Positions 36,671 to 47,187 of a DNA stretch of 64,000 bases are shown piece by piece (position 1 is the first letter of the stretch; each line of letters starts with the position of its first letter). Both the position numbers and the translations under genes were made by a program. This stretch comes from Pelomonas lactea. Lineage in GTDB: Bacteria; Pseudomonadota; Gammaproteobacteria; Burkholderiales; Burkholderiaceae_C. Under the pieces are notes generated by a model. It was not told where the DNA came from. It was given only the letters and a program-made list of their open reading frames with translations, and made no database searches. The stretch spans positions 558,001 to 622,000 of the forward strand of contig NZ_JBIGHX010000003.1 in NCBI RefSeq assembly GCF_043555885.1, read 5' to 3'.

Positions 36671-37216
36671 TCAGCGCTTTTTGGGCGCCAGGACCATGAT
36701 CATCTGCCGACCTTCGAGCTTCGGCATGTTTTCGACCACCGCCACGTCGGCGAGCTCGTCGCGGATCCGCTCCAGCAGGCGCATGCCGATGTCCTGGTGC
36801 GTGATTTCGCGGCCCCGGTAGCGCAGCGTGACCTTGCCCTTGTCGCCGTCTTCGGCGATGAAGCGGCGCAGATTGCGCATCTTGATCTGGTAGTCGCCTT
36901 CGTCCGTGCCCGGGCGGAACTTGACTTCCTTGATTTCGATGATCTTCTGCTTGGACTTGGCTTCGGCGGCGCGCTTTTGCTCCTGGTACTTGAACTTGCC
37001 GTAGTCCATCAGCCGGCAGACCGGCGGATTGGCGGTGGCGGAGATCTCGACCAGGTCCACGTCCAGATCGCCCGCCATGCGCAGGGCTTCCTGGATGCTG
37101 ACGATCCCGATGGGTTCATTCTCGGGGCCGTTCAGGCGGACTTCGGGAGCCATGATTTCGCGGTTCAACCGGTGCTTGCGCTCCGGAATCGCACGACGGT
37201 CGGCAAACGTAGCGAT
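36671..37216 (-). CDS. infC: translation initiation factor IF-3, ATC start
   Basis: IF-3 binds the 30S subunit and rejects non-standard start codons. The reading frame upstream of the first TTG (37168) continues with 16 codons (ATFADRRAIPERKHR after the start) matching the usual betaproteobacterial N terminus, back to an ATC codon at 37214-37216. AAAGG lies 8 bases before this ATC. Starting there gives 181 residues, the normal length (E. coli 180); the TTG would remove conserved sequence. E. coli infC starts at AUU, the basis of its self-control by start-codon rejection, and an AUC start would allow the same here. The gene follows thrS after 69 bp. Confidence 0.93.
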   Translation of the reverse strand: MATFADRRAIPERKHRLNREIMAPEVRLNGPENEPIGIVSIQEALRMAGDLDVDLVEISATANPPVCRLMDYGKFKYQEQKRAAEAKSKQKIIEIKEVKFRPGTDEGDYQIKMRNLRRFIAEDGDKGKVTLRYRGREITHQDIGMRLLERIRDELADVAVVENMPKLEGRQMIMVLAPKKR

Positions 37217-37285
37217 GGTGTGGACCTTTCAACAAGGCCCCAAGGCGAGGGGCCCCAAACAAAACAAAGCGCGCCCGGGAGGCTG

Positions 37286-39193
37286 TCAGACCTTGTTGGT
37301 GATGTCTGCGGAGATCCGGTCAAGGAAGTCCTGCAGGGGCATCACGCCGAGATCCTGGTTGCCACGGGCGCGCACCGCAACGCTGCCATTCGCCTTTTCC
37401 TTGTCGCCTACGACGAGGATGTACGGCAGCTTTTGCATGGAATGCTGGCGGATTTTATAGGTGATCTTCTCGTTGCGCAAATCGGCTGAGGCCCTAAGCC
37501 CTTGTTTTTGCAGCGATTTCACAATTTCAGCCACGTAATCGGCCTGCGCATCCGTAATGTTGGCGACGACAACCTGCGTCGGAGCCAGCCAGGTGGGCAG
37601 CGCGCCGGCGTGCTGTTCGATCAGGATGCCGATGAAACGCTCCAGGCTGCCGACGATGGCGCGGTGCAGCATCAGCGGGCGCTTGTGCTCGCCGTTCTCG
37701 TCGACGAAGTCGGCGTCCAGACGCTCAGGTAGGTTGGGGTCGACCTGGATCGTGCCGCATTGCCACTCGCGGCCGAGGGCGTCCTTGAGCGTGTACTCGA
37801 TCTTGGGGCCGTAGAAGGCGCCTTCGCCCGGCAGGTAGGTGAAGTCGCAGCCGGAGGCCTTCAGGCCTGAAGCCAGCGCGGCCTCGGCCTTGTCCCAGCT
37901 TTCCTCCGTGCCGATGCGCTTTTCGGGGCGGGTCGACAGCTTGTAGATGATGTCGGTGAAGCCGAAGTCCTTGTAGACCTTCTGCAGCAGCGTCGTGAAC
38001 GCCGTGACTTCGCCCTGGATCTGGTCCTCGGTGCAGAAGATGTGGCCGTCGTCCTGCGTGAAGCCGCGCACGCGCATGATGCCGTGCAGGCCGCCCGAGG
38101 GCTCGTTGCGGTGGCACTGGCCGAACTCGCCGTAGCGCAGCGGCAGGTCGCGGTAGCTCTTCACGCCCTGCTTGAAGATCAGGATGTGGCCGGGGCAGTT
38201 CATCGGCTTGAGCGCGTAGTCGCGCTTCTCCGACTCGGTCACGAACATGTTCTCGCGGTACTTGTCCCAGTGACCGGTCTTCTCCCACAGGCCCTTGTCC
38301 AGGATCTGCGGGCCCTTGACCTCCAGGTAGCCGTTGTCGCGGTAGACGCGGCGCATGTACTGCTCCACCTCCTGCCACACCGTCCAGCCCTTGGGGTGCC
38401 AGAACACGACGCCCGGCGCGTGCTCGTCGATGTGGAAGAGGTCGAGTTCCTTGCCCAGCTTGCGGTGGTCGCGCTTCTCGGCTTCTTCCAGCAGCGTCAG
38501 GTACTTCTGCAGGTCGTCCTTGCTGGCCCAGGCCGTGCCGTAGACGCGCTGCAGCATCTCGTTGCGATGGTCGCCGCGCCAGTAGGCGCCGGCCACCTTC
38601 ATCAGCTTGAAGTGCTTGAGCTTGCCGGTGGACGGCACGTGCGGGCCGCGGCACAGGTCCTCGAATTTGCCCTCGGCGTAGAGGGAGACGTCCTCGCCCG
38701 CCGGGATGCTGCCGATGATCTCGGCCTTGTAGTGCTCGCCCAGGGCCTTGAAATGCGCCACGGCCTCGTCACGCGGCAGCACGCGGCGCACGACCTTCTC
38801 GTCCTTCCTGGCCAGCTCGGTCATCTTGGACTCGATCGCGGCCAGGTCTTCAGGCGTGAAGGGGCGCTTGTAGGAGAAGTCGTAGTAGAAGCCGTTGTCG
38901 ATGACCGGGCCGATGGTGACCTGGGCCTCGGGGTAGAGCTCCTTGACGGCGTAGGCCAACAGGTGGGCCGTCGAGTGGCGGATCATGTCCAGGCCATCGG
39001 CGTCCTTGTCGGTGACGATGGCGAGCTGCACGTCCTTGTCGATGACGTGGGAGAGGTCGACGACCTTGCCATCGACCTTGCCGCCCAGCGCTGCCTTGGC
39101 CAGGCCGGCGCCGATGCTGGCGGCGACGTCGCCGACCGTCAGCGGGGCGGGGAATTCACGGCGCGAGCCGTCGGGGAGTTGAATCGAGATCAT
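37286..39193 (-). CDS. thrS: threonyl-tRNA synthetase
   Basis: ThrS charges tRNA-Thr. The 635 residues show the N-terminal TGS domain (~1-60), the editing domain (HSTAHLLAYAVKELYP and the later CRGPH), the class II catalytic core (KPMNCPGHI; GMRVRGFTQDDGHIF-like motif 2 region) and the C-terminal anticodon-binding domain. The start ATG at 39193 (MISIQLPDG) is the usual one. It is the first structural gene of the translation operon. Upstream lie a threonine-rich leader peptide and a terminator hairpin that should couple its transcription to charged tRNA-Thr. Confidence 0.98.
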   Translation of the reverse strand: MISIQLPDGSRREFPAPLTVGDVAASIGAGLAKAALGGKVDGKVVDLSHVIDKDVQLAIVTDKDADGLDMIRHSTAHLLAYAVKELYPEAQVTIGPVIDNGFYYDFSYKRPFTPEDLAAIESKMTELARKDEKVVRRVLPRDEAVAHFKALGEHYKAEIIGSIPAGEDVSLYAEGKFEDLCRGPHVPSTGKLKHFKLMKVAGAYWRGDHRNEMLQRVYGTAWASKDDLQKYLTLLEEAEKRDHRKLGKELDLFHIDEHAPGVVFWHPKGWTVWQEVEQYMRRVYRDNGYLEVKGPQILDKGLWEKTGHWDKYRENMFVTESEKRDYALKPMNCPGHILIFKQGVKSYRDLPLRYGEFGQCHRNEPSGGLHGIMRVRGFTQDDGHIFCTEDQIQGEVTAFTTLLQKVYKDFGFTDIIYKLSTRPEKRIGTEESWDKAEAALASGLKASGCDFTYLPGEGAFYGPKIEYTLKDALGREWQCGTIQVDPNLPERLDADFVDENGEHKRPLMLHRAIVGSLERFIGILIEQHAGALPTWLAPTQVVVANITDAQADYVAEIVKSLQKQGLRASADLRNEKITYKIRQHSMQKLPYILVVGDKEKANGSVAVRARGNQDLGVMPLQDFLDRISADITNKV

Positions 39194-39211
39194 GGGGTTG
39201 CTCCGATCAGG

Positions 39212-39247
39212 GGCAGAAAACAAAAAGCGCGGCCAGGTGCCGCGCTT
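39212..39247 (-). terminator. attenuator terminator in the thrS leader
   Basis: A perfect 9-bp stem, AAGCGCGGC (39239-39247 on the minus strand) with GCCGCGCTT (39225-39233), encloses a 5-nt loop and runs into TTTTGTTTTCTG (39212-39224 region). It lies 19 bp before the thrS ATG and 47 bp after the leader-peptide stop. The segment just after that stop (plus 39283-39291, GCCGCGGC core) contains GCCGCG, which can pair with CGCGGC of the terminator's 5' arm and would form an antiterminator. Confidence 0.8.
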
Positions 39248-39293
39248 GGTTCGTGCCCGGGAAGGGCGAGAAGACGTGACGTGCCGCGGCCGA

Positions 39294-39335
39294 CTAGTTA
39301 CCGGTGAAGGTGGTGGTCGTAGTTCGCGGTGTCAT
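39294..39335 (-). CDS. thrS leader peptide (Thr-rich attenuator peptide)
   Basis: A 13-codon reading frame, ATG to TAG, encodes MTPRTTTTTFTGN: seven of 13 residues are Thr, five in a row. AAAGG stands 10 bases before the ATG (plus 39346-39350). The run of Thr codons would stall ribosomes when threonyl-tRNA is scarce, favouring the antiterminator over the terminator at 39225-39247 and so raising thrS and the downstream operon. The arrangement copies classical amino-acid operon leaders. It is too short for standard gene calling. Function is inferred from layout. Confidence 0.75.
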   Translation of the reverse strand: MTPRTTTTTFTGN

Positions 39336-39378
39336 AACCAGGGTGCCTTTCTCGCTCTTGTGAGGGGAGGGAGCCCGG

Positions 39379-39384
39379 ATTCTA
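39379..39384 (-). promoter_or_regulatory. possible -10 of the thrS operon
   Basis: TAGAAT on the minus strand overlaps the stop codon of the upstream patatin gene and would start transcription about 35 bases before the leader-peptide ATG. I see no good -35, so this is only a candidate. Confidence 0.3.
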
Positions 39385-40479
39385 AAGCGGCAACGCCGGA
39401 ATCGAGTCGCGCTGGGCCAACGCGGCAAATTCATCCGCCAGCCGCTGGCTTTCGCCGACGGCGACGCGCCAGCGGCGGCGGCGTTCGTCGGCGTCCAGGG
39501 CCATGAAGTCGTTGCGGTCGGGCAGCTTGGCGCCGGGCAGCGTGGCGATCCACCCGGGCGACGGGCACAGCAGGACGACGTTGTCGAGGAAGGCTGTCGA
39601 GCGGTGACGGTGCTTCAGTGCCTTGTCCAGCCAGCCGGGAACGACCTGGCGCTGGAAGTGCGGGTACAGCACCAGCGGCGCACCGCTGGCCTGCAGCTCA
39701 CGGTAGTCCAGGTGCAGGTGGTAGTCGGTGATGCCGCCGTCCCAGTAGGCGCCGCGTGGCGCGCCGGGCAGGTCGTGCTGGGCGCGCAGCCAGAACGGGA
39801 TGGAGCAGCTGGCCAGCAGCGCGCCGCGCAGGTTGGCGCGCGACAGATGCACCTCGCGCGTCGTGAAGTCGTTGAGCCGCAGCGGCAGGCGGTCGCGCGG
39901 GTCGGAGAAGACGACGCGTTCGAGAAACCGACCCAGCAGCGGGCGCGACATGGCGTTGGCCGCGAAGGCGCCAAGGTAGCCCAGCGGCGTGCGCAGCCGG
40001 CCTTCGCGCGCCAGCAGGCCCAGACCCTTGTTCTGGCCGCGCGACGTGACGACGTGCAACCGATACCGCGGGTGGGCCAGCACGTCGGCCTCGCGGCCTT
40101 CGAAGATCTCGGCCAGGATCTCGCCGAAGCGCCGGCTGACGCCCTCGGGCCGCGGGCGCTTCTCGCCGGGCAGCACGTCGTACTCCTGGGTCACGTAGGC
40201 CTCGGCCATCGTGTTGAACGCGTCGGCCACATCGCGGTGGGCGAGAGCTGCCGTGGCCATGCGCCAGGCGCCGATGCTGGCGCCGACGAGATGCACGGGC
40301 TGTCGGCTTTGAGGCAGCCAGTCGCCGAAGATGTGGCGATCCAGGCCGTTGAGGATCAACCCCTTGGGGCCACCGGCGGCGGCGGGGATCAGGCCGACGT
40401 CATCGGCGCGCAAGCCGCGTTGGGCCAGCCGCGCGCGGGCGGCCGGTCCGGCAAGTATTTGGAGGGCGGGAGCGGTCAT
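39382..40479 (-). CDS. patatin-like phospholipase family protein
   Basis: This 365-residue protein has the patatin lipase elements in order: a glycine-rich oxyanion segment AAAGGPKG (~33-40), the nucleophile elbow GASIG (~66-70) and the DGG of the dyad (YWDGGITDYH, ~249-258). There is no signal peptide or membrane segment, so it should act in the cytoplasm or at the inner leaflet on acyl esters. It is unrelated in architecture to the membrane patatin at 5743. It ends 47 bp before the thrS leader peptide. Confidence 0.85.
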   Translation of the reverse strand: MTAPALQILAGPAARARLAQRGLRADDVGLIPAAAGGPKGLILNGLDRHIFGDWLPQSRQPVHLVGASIGAWRMATAALAHRDVADAFNTMAEAYVTQEYDVLPGEKRPRPEGVSRRFGEILAEIFEGREADVLAHPRYRLHVVTSRGQNKGLGLLAREGRLRTPLGYLGAFAANAMSRPLLGRFLERVVFSDPRDRLPLRLNDFTTREVHLSRANLRGALLASCSIPFWLRAQHDLPGAPRGAYWDGGITDYHLHLDYRELQASGAPLVLYPHFQRQVVPGWLDKALKHRHRSTAFLDNVVLLCPSPGWIATLPGAKLPDRNDFMALDADERRRRWRVAVGESQRLADEFAALAQRDSIPALPL

Positions 40480-40540
40480 CGCCCGACAAGATAGCCGACG
40501 CCGGCCGCGCGGCGTGACGCGGCGGGGACGGCGCGCGGGG

Positions 40541-42787
40541 TCAGAACTTGTGTTCCCAGTTCACCGACCACCAGGGCGCCGGCTCGCGCTCGTTGAGGCT
40601 GAAGTCGGCCTTGCTGGCATAGAACACGCGTGAGCCCTGCTTGGGCTGGAACAGCCCGTTGACGCTGACGCGCACGCTGTCCTGCTTGCTGACCTGCATC
40701 ATCGCGAACGCGTCCACCGAGCGGGACGCGAAGCTTTCCTGGCTCTGCACATCGCTCTGGCGCACCTCGTAGTCCGGCGCGATCTGTGCGCTGAAGCCCA
40801 TGCTGATGGGCAGGCTCTTCATGCGGTAGTCGGCACCGAAGTTGAACTGCCACGGCTGCTGGCCTTCCAGCCGGTTGTGCGGGCCGGCAATGTCGCCGAC
40901 CGAGGAGCGGTACAGGTTCAGCGACGCGCGCAGCGACAGCGCCGTGGTCGGCTCGAACAGGCTCGGGAAAAGCTCGCCCGCCCGGCCCTTGACCTCCAGC
41001 TCCAGGCCTTGCGTGGTGGCCTTGCTGAGGTTGACCTGCGTGATGACCCAGCGGTCCGTTGGCGCCCACGGCACCGTCATCAGGCGCGGCTTGTCCGTGC
41101 GGATCAGGTTGGTGATGCGACGGTGGAATACGCCCACCGACACCAGGCCTCCGGCCGGCAGGTAGCTCTCGTAGGCGATGTCCAGGCCGGTGGCCAACTC
41201 GGGCTTGAGCGCGGGGTTGCCGCTGCGGTCCGGCGTCGTGTCGGTGTTGCCCTTCTCGATCGGGTCGTTCAGGTTGATGGACGGGCGGTTGATCAGCTGC
41301 TGGATGTCCGGCGCCTTGTAGCTGCGCGTGAGGCTGGCGCGCACCAGGTCGCGGCCCTTGGGGTCGGGTTTGAAGTTCAGGTGCAGCAGTGGCGTCGTGA
41401 CCTTGCTGGTGCTGCGGAAATCGCTGCTGCCGGCCACGTCGCGGTTGCCTTCGCTGTCCATCTTGATCTGCTCGTGGCGCACGCCGAAGTAGGCGGACCA
41501 CTGCTTGTTGATCTCCCACTCGTCCTGCGCGTAGAAGGCCGTGCGCGTGATGGTGGCGTTGAAGGGCTGGCCCTCCACGCCGGGCAGCAGCAGCGCGCCG
41601 TTCTCGGTGGTGGTGCGCTTTTCGTCGCGCACGCGGCGCTCGATCTCGCTGCCCACCGTCACGGTGTGCGCCTCGCCGGCGTACTGGCTGTACTTGCCGC
41701 CCAGGGTGCTGGTGCGGTTCCTGTTGTCCCCCGACGTGATGCGCTCGATGGGCTGCGGCGCGGAGCCGTTGCGGCCGTTGAAGGCGAAGCGGAAGTCCGC
41801 CCCGCCCGAGCCGGTACCCGCGCGCAGCTCGATGCGGCGATCCTCGCTGAAGCGGTTGTTGTATTGCAGGTTGATGCGGTTGGCCGAGAACGTGCCGCGG
41901 TTGTTCGTCGTCTCGTCGATGGTGCGCGGGGTGTAGGCCGCGTCGCTGTCGGCCAGCCGGGTGACGGTGTTGGCGCCCTCGTTGCGGAAGCGGTTCTGCA
42001 CGAAGAAGCCCTGCACGGACAGCGTCTCGTCGTCGCCCAGCTTCCAGTTCAGGCGCGGCGATACGTTGAAGCCGCGGCCGTGGGCGCGGTCCCAGCCTTC
42101 GTTGGTGACGTGCTGGCGCAGTTGCTGCGGCGCGGCGGGTGTCGCGTTGGTCAGCCGCTCGCCTGCCAGCTCGTTCTTGAAGTTCCACTGGTAGACCGAG
42201 ATCGGCAGCACGAAGCCCACGCCACCGACGACGCGATCGCCGTAGGTGAAGCCGCCGTTGACGACCGGCTTCTCGCTGGCGTACGCCAGGCCCACGCGCA
42301 GATCCTTCTGCACGACGCGCGGCGCATCCTTCAGGATGATGTTCAGCGTGCCGGCGATAGCCTGAGCGCTCTGGTCGGCCGTCGGGGCCTTGGTGACTTC
42401 CAGGCGCTCGACCTGCGCCGGGTTCAGGTTGTCCAGGCTGAAGCCCGGGGGCGCCGGCTCGCCGTTGACGAGGATCTGCGTGTACGCACCGCCCAGGCCG
42501 CGCATGCGCAGCTGGCCGCCGGAGACGTTGATGCCGGGCAGGCGCTTGAGCACGTCGGACAGCTGTGTGTCGCCGTACTTGTCCAGCTCGTCGCGGCCGT
42601 ACAGCTGCTTGGCCACGGGCTCGCGGCGGCGCAGGTCCGTGTCGGTCTGCGTGCGCGTCACGGACACACGCTCGAGCTGGTTGTTGCTGGGCGTGGGCGA
42701 GTTGTTGGAGGCGCGGTCGACCTCCTGCTGGGCCAGGACCAGGGCGGGACTGAGCAGGAGCAGCAGGGCGAGGGCAGGGGTTTTCAA
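40541..42787 (-). CDS. TonB-dependent outer-membrane receptor
   Basis: This 748-residue receptor has a signal peptide (KTPALALLLLLSPALVLAQ, ~2-20), a plug domain (~45-170: KQLYGRDELDKYGDTQLSDVLKRLPGINV, with an RMRGLGGAYTQILVNG segment) and a beta-barrel ending WWSVNWEHKF with the terminal Phe needed for insertion. The start is probably TTG at 42787: GGAG lies 6 bases upstream and it places the signal peptide at the N terminus; the frame is open for 71 further codons upstream without sense. The substrate is not evident from neighbours. Confidence 0.85.
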   Translation of the reverse strand: MKTPALALLLLLSPALVLAQQEVDRASNNSPTPSNNQLERVSVTRTQTDTDLRRREPVAKQLYGRDELDKYGDTQLSDVLKRLPGINVSGGQLRMRGLGGAYTQILVNGEPAPPGFSLDNLNPAQVERLEVTKAPTADQSAQAIAGTLNIILKDAPRVVQKDLRVGLAYASEKPVVNGGFTYGDRVVGGVGFVLPISVYQWNFKNELAGERLTNATPAAPQQLRQHVTNEGWDRAHGRGFNVSPRLNWKLGDDETLSVQGFFVQNRFRNEGANTVTRLADSDAAYTPRTIDETTNNRGTFSANRINLQYNNRFSEDRRIELRAGTGSGGADFRFAFNGRNGSAPQPIERITSGDNRNRTSTLGGKYSQYAGEAHTVTVGSEIERRVRDEKRTTTENGALLLPGVEGQPFNATITRTAFYAQDEWEINKQWSAYFGVRHEQIKMDSEGNRDVAGSSDFRSTSKVTTPLLHLNFKPDPKGRDLVRASLTRSYKAPDIQQLINRPSINLNDPIEKGNTDTTPDRSGNPALKPELATGLDIAYESYLPAGGLVSVGVFHRRITNLIRTDKPRLMTVPWAPTDRWVITQVNLSKATTQGLELEVKGRAGELFPSLFEPTTALSLRASLNLYRSSVGDIAGPHNRLEGQQPWQFNFGADYRMKSLPISMGFSAQIAPDYEVRQSDVQSQESFASRSVDAFAMMQVSKQDSVRVSVNGLFQPKQGSRVFYASKADFSLNEREPAPWWSVNWEHKF

Positions 42788-42938
42788 GAAGGACTCCGAG
42801 GATGCAGGGCGGCGCGCACCATAGCCGCGGGGGCGACGGGCCGCAGGTGGTCTGCGACCAGTTGCAGTTTGAGGGGGGTGGCGCGCCAACGCGCGGCGCG
42901 GGCCGCATGTTGACAGCCGCGCTTGCCGGTGTCGAAGG

Positions 42939-45263
<2,325 letters not shown>

Positions 45264-45350
45264 AAACACAAAGGGCGCCTCTTGCTTGGCGCCCTGGGTA
45301 ATACGCGAGGCCTGCATTCTGCCAAAGCGGCGCCGCGGGCCGGCGCAGCT

Positions 45351-46115
45351 TCAGGGCGCGGCGGTGCGCTGGCGCCAGCGCTCCTGGATGGCCTTGGCCA
45401 CGCCGTTGGCCTGGATGGCCTTCATGCCGTCGTTGAACGCCGCCAGCATGGCCGGCGACTGCGGGTGCAGCCGCGAGAACGCGGTGTAGATGCCAAAGGC
45501 ATCCAGCTGGCCGACCACCTTGAACTGCCCTGCCAGGTCGGGGTGGCGCTTGAAAAGCAGGCGGGTGTTGGCGTCGGGGGCCAGCGTGTAGCGGGCGCGG
45601 CCGCGCAGCATGAGCCGGAAGTTGTTCTCGTCGTGGGCCGTCACGACGCGCGAGATGCGCGGGTTGGCGTCGAACTCGGCACCGTACTCATAGCCGCGCG
45701 TCACCGCGACCTGCTGGCCTTCCAGGTCCCGCGCCCGCAGCGGCGTGCGCGGCGTGGGCGCGTCAGCGCGGGCCCAGATCAGGAACCGCTCGTCGAACAT
45801 CGGCCGCGCCGGCCACAGGTAGTCGTTCTCGATCAGCGCCGTGCGGGTGGTGTTGAAGCAGGCCAGCAGCGTGCCGGCCCGCGTGAGCGCCATGCAGCGC
45901 ACGTAGGGCATGGGCTCGAAGCGGGCCTGCACGCCGGCCGCGGCGAAGGCCGCCGTGACGAGGTCCACCGTCAGGCCCTGGATGCGCCCGTCCACCTCCG
46001 CGGAGTAGGGCGGCCAGTCGTCCTCGGCGCCGATGACCACCTGCTGCGGCTGCGCCACGACGGCGCGTCCGGGCAGCAGCAGGCCAGGGAGCAGCAGGGC
46101 GCGACGTCGGTGCAT
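45351..46115 (-). CDS. periplasmic amino-acid-type solute-binding protein
   Basis: This 254-residue protein has a signal peptide (RRRALLLPGLLLPGRAVVAQ) and the type 3 periplasmic-binding fold: DWPPYSAEVDGRIQGLTVDLVTAAFAAAGV (~33-62), then RARDLEGQQVAVTRGYEYG in the hinge region. No permease or ATPase gene is adjacent, so it may be an orphan binding protein or act in sensing. The ATG at 46115 was chosen for the signal peptide. It is divergent from the lipase-like gene at 46300. Confidence 0.8.
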   Translation of the reverse strand: MHRRRALLLPGLLLPGRAVVAQPQQVVIGAEDDWPPYSAEVDGRIQGLTVDLVTAAFAAAGVQARFEPMPYVRCMALTRAGTLLACFNTTRTALIENDYLWPARPMFDERFLIWARADAPTPRTPLRARDLEGQQVAVTRGYEYGAEFDANPRISRVVTAHDENNFRLMLRGRARYTLAPDANTRLLFKRHPDLAGQFKVVGQLDAFGIYTAFSRLHPQSPAMLAAFNDGMKAIQANGVAKAIQERWRQRTAAP

Positions 46116-46299
46116 GGCGAGGGGCAGGGCGCAGCCTTGGGAAAGCCGGCGCAGTCTAGGGCCGCGTGCTGCGTCGCCAGGGCCGGGCTTGCCGGGGTTT
46201 CCGCGGGTTACTGCGGGTTTGCCGCAGTGGGGCGGCTTCCTACAGTGCCTCGCACAACACACCGGCACCAGACCGACACCCCCCACCACGGAGACAACG

Positions 46300-47187
46300 A
46301 TGAAAGTTCTGCGCTCGACACGGTTTCTGACGACCCTGCTGGCGGCGGCGGCCCTCGCCGGCGCGGCGTTCGCCGCCAACTACTCGCTGTGGATCAACGG
46401 CCGCACCGGCGGCGGCGTGGCCGGCAACTATGCCGACTTCACCTACTGGGGGCCGGCCGGCACGGCCGCCGGCGTCAACAAGAAGGCCGTCAACTGGGAC
46501 GGCTACAACCATGTGTCGGACACGAATCATCTGATCCGCAACGCGCTGGACTGCTACTGCACCGGGCCCAACTGGTGCTACGTCGCCGCGCACAGCGCCG
46601 GCAACCTGCAGATCGGCTACGCGCTGTCGCTGTACGGCGGCACGGCGCGCTACAAGAAGAACGCGACGCCCGGCAGCGACGGCAGTTGCGCCAACAGCGA
46701 CGGCACGACGCAGACGGGCTGGAACATCAAGTGGGTCAACGTGGCCGCCGGGGCGGCCGGCGGCAGCGAGCTGGCGAATGCGGGCGACTGGGCGCTGTCC
46801 GAGCCGCTGGTGTCCGACCTGAAGACGGCCACGGCGCGCGCCATGTACGACCACAACAACACCCGCGGCAAGATGTTCTACCTGTGGGCCGGCGCCAAGG
46901 GCACCGCCTACTCCTTCGTCCTGCCCGGCCAGGACGACGAGGCCATCGCCTACCACTCGGCCGGCGGCATCTCCGGCAGCGGCGGCGGCAGCTACTGCAA
47001 CCCCAGCGACTGGCTGTGCAACGACCTGACGCTGGGCACCGCGCCGGCCGAGGGCGGCAAGGCCAAGTGGACCAACCACTCGGTCGTCTTCCGTGACACG
47101 GCCGAGGCCTACAACCACTACACCAACGGCAACTGGCAGGGCACCGTGGGCCTGGTGCGGGCCGACATGGTGAACAACGCCAAGTGA
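46300..47187 (+). CDS. secreted lipase-like alpha/beta-hydrolase, family not recognised
   Basis: This 295-residue protein has a signal peptide (~1-25, ending AFA). The motif AHSAG (~97-101; Ser 99) in CYCTGPNWCYVAAHSAGNL is a nucleophile elbow with Ala in the first position, as in Bacillus-type lipases (AHSMG). A later GQDDEAIAYHS and NHSVVFRDTAEAYNHY offer candidate Asp and His for a triad. Six or more cysteines suggest disulfides in the exported protein. GGAG precedes the ATG by 6 bases. Its stop overlaps the start of an anchored partner gene (GTGA). The enzymatic assignment is inference from the motif; I cannot place it in a named family. Confidence 0.65.
   Translation: MKVLRSTRFLTTLLAAAALAGAAFAANYSLWINGRTGGGVAGNYADFTYWGPAGTAAGVNKKAVNWDGYNHVSDTNHLIRNALDCYCTGPNWCYVAAHSAGNLQIGYALSLYGGTARYKKNATPGSDGSCANSDGTTQTGWNIKWVNVAAGAAGGSELANAGDWALSEPLVSDLKTATARAMYDHNNTRGKMFYLWAGAKGTAYSFVLPGQDDEAIAYHSAGGISGSGGGSYCNPSDWLCNDLTLGTAPAEGGKAKWTNHSVVFRDTAEAYNHYTNGNWQGTVGLVRADMVNNAK

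Noticed and set aside
37166..37168. TTG as the infC start
   Set aside because: It would remove 16 conserved N-terminal residues; the upstream ATC has a well-placed ribosome-binding site and gives normal length.
46211..46227. Hairpin CTGCGG/CCGCAG upstream of the lipase-like gene
   Set aside because: A 6-bp GC stem in 70 % GC DNA is weak evidence, with no U-run and no second copy.
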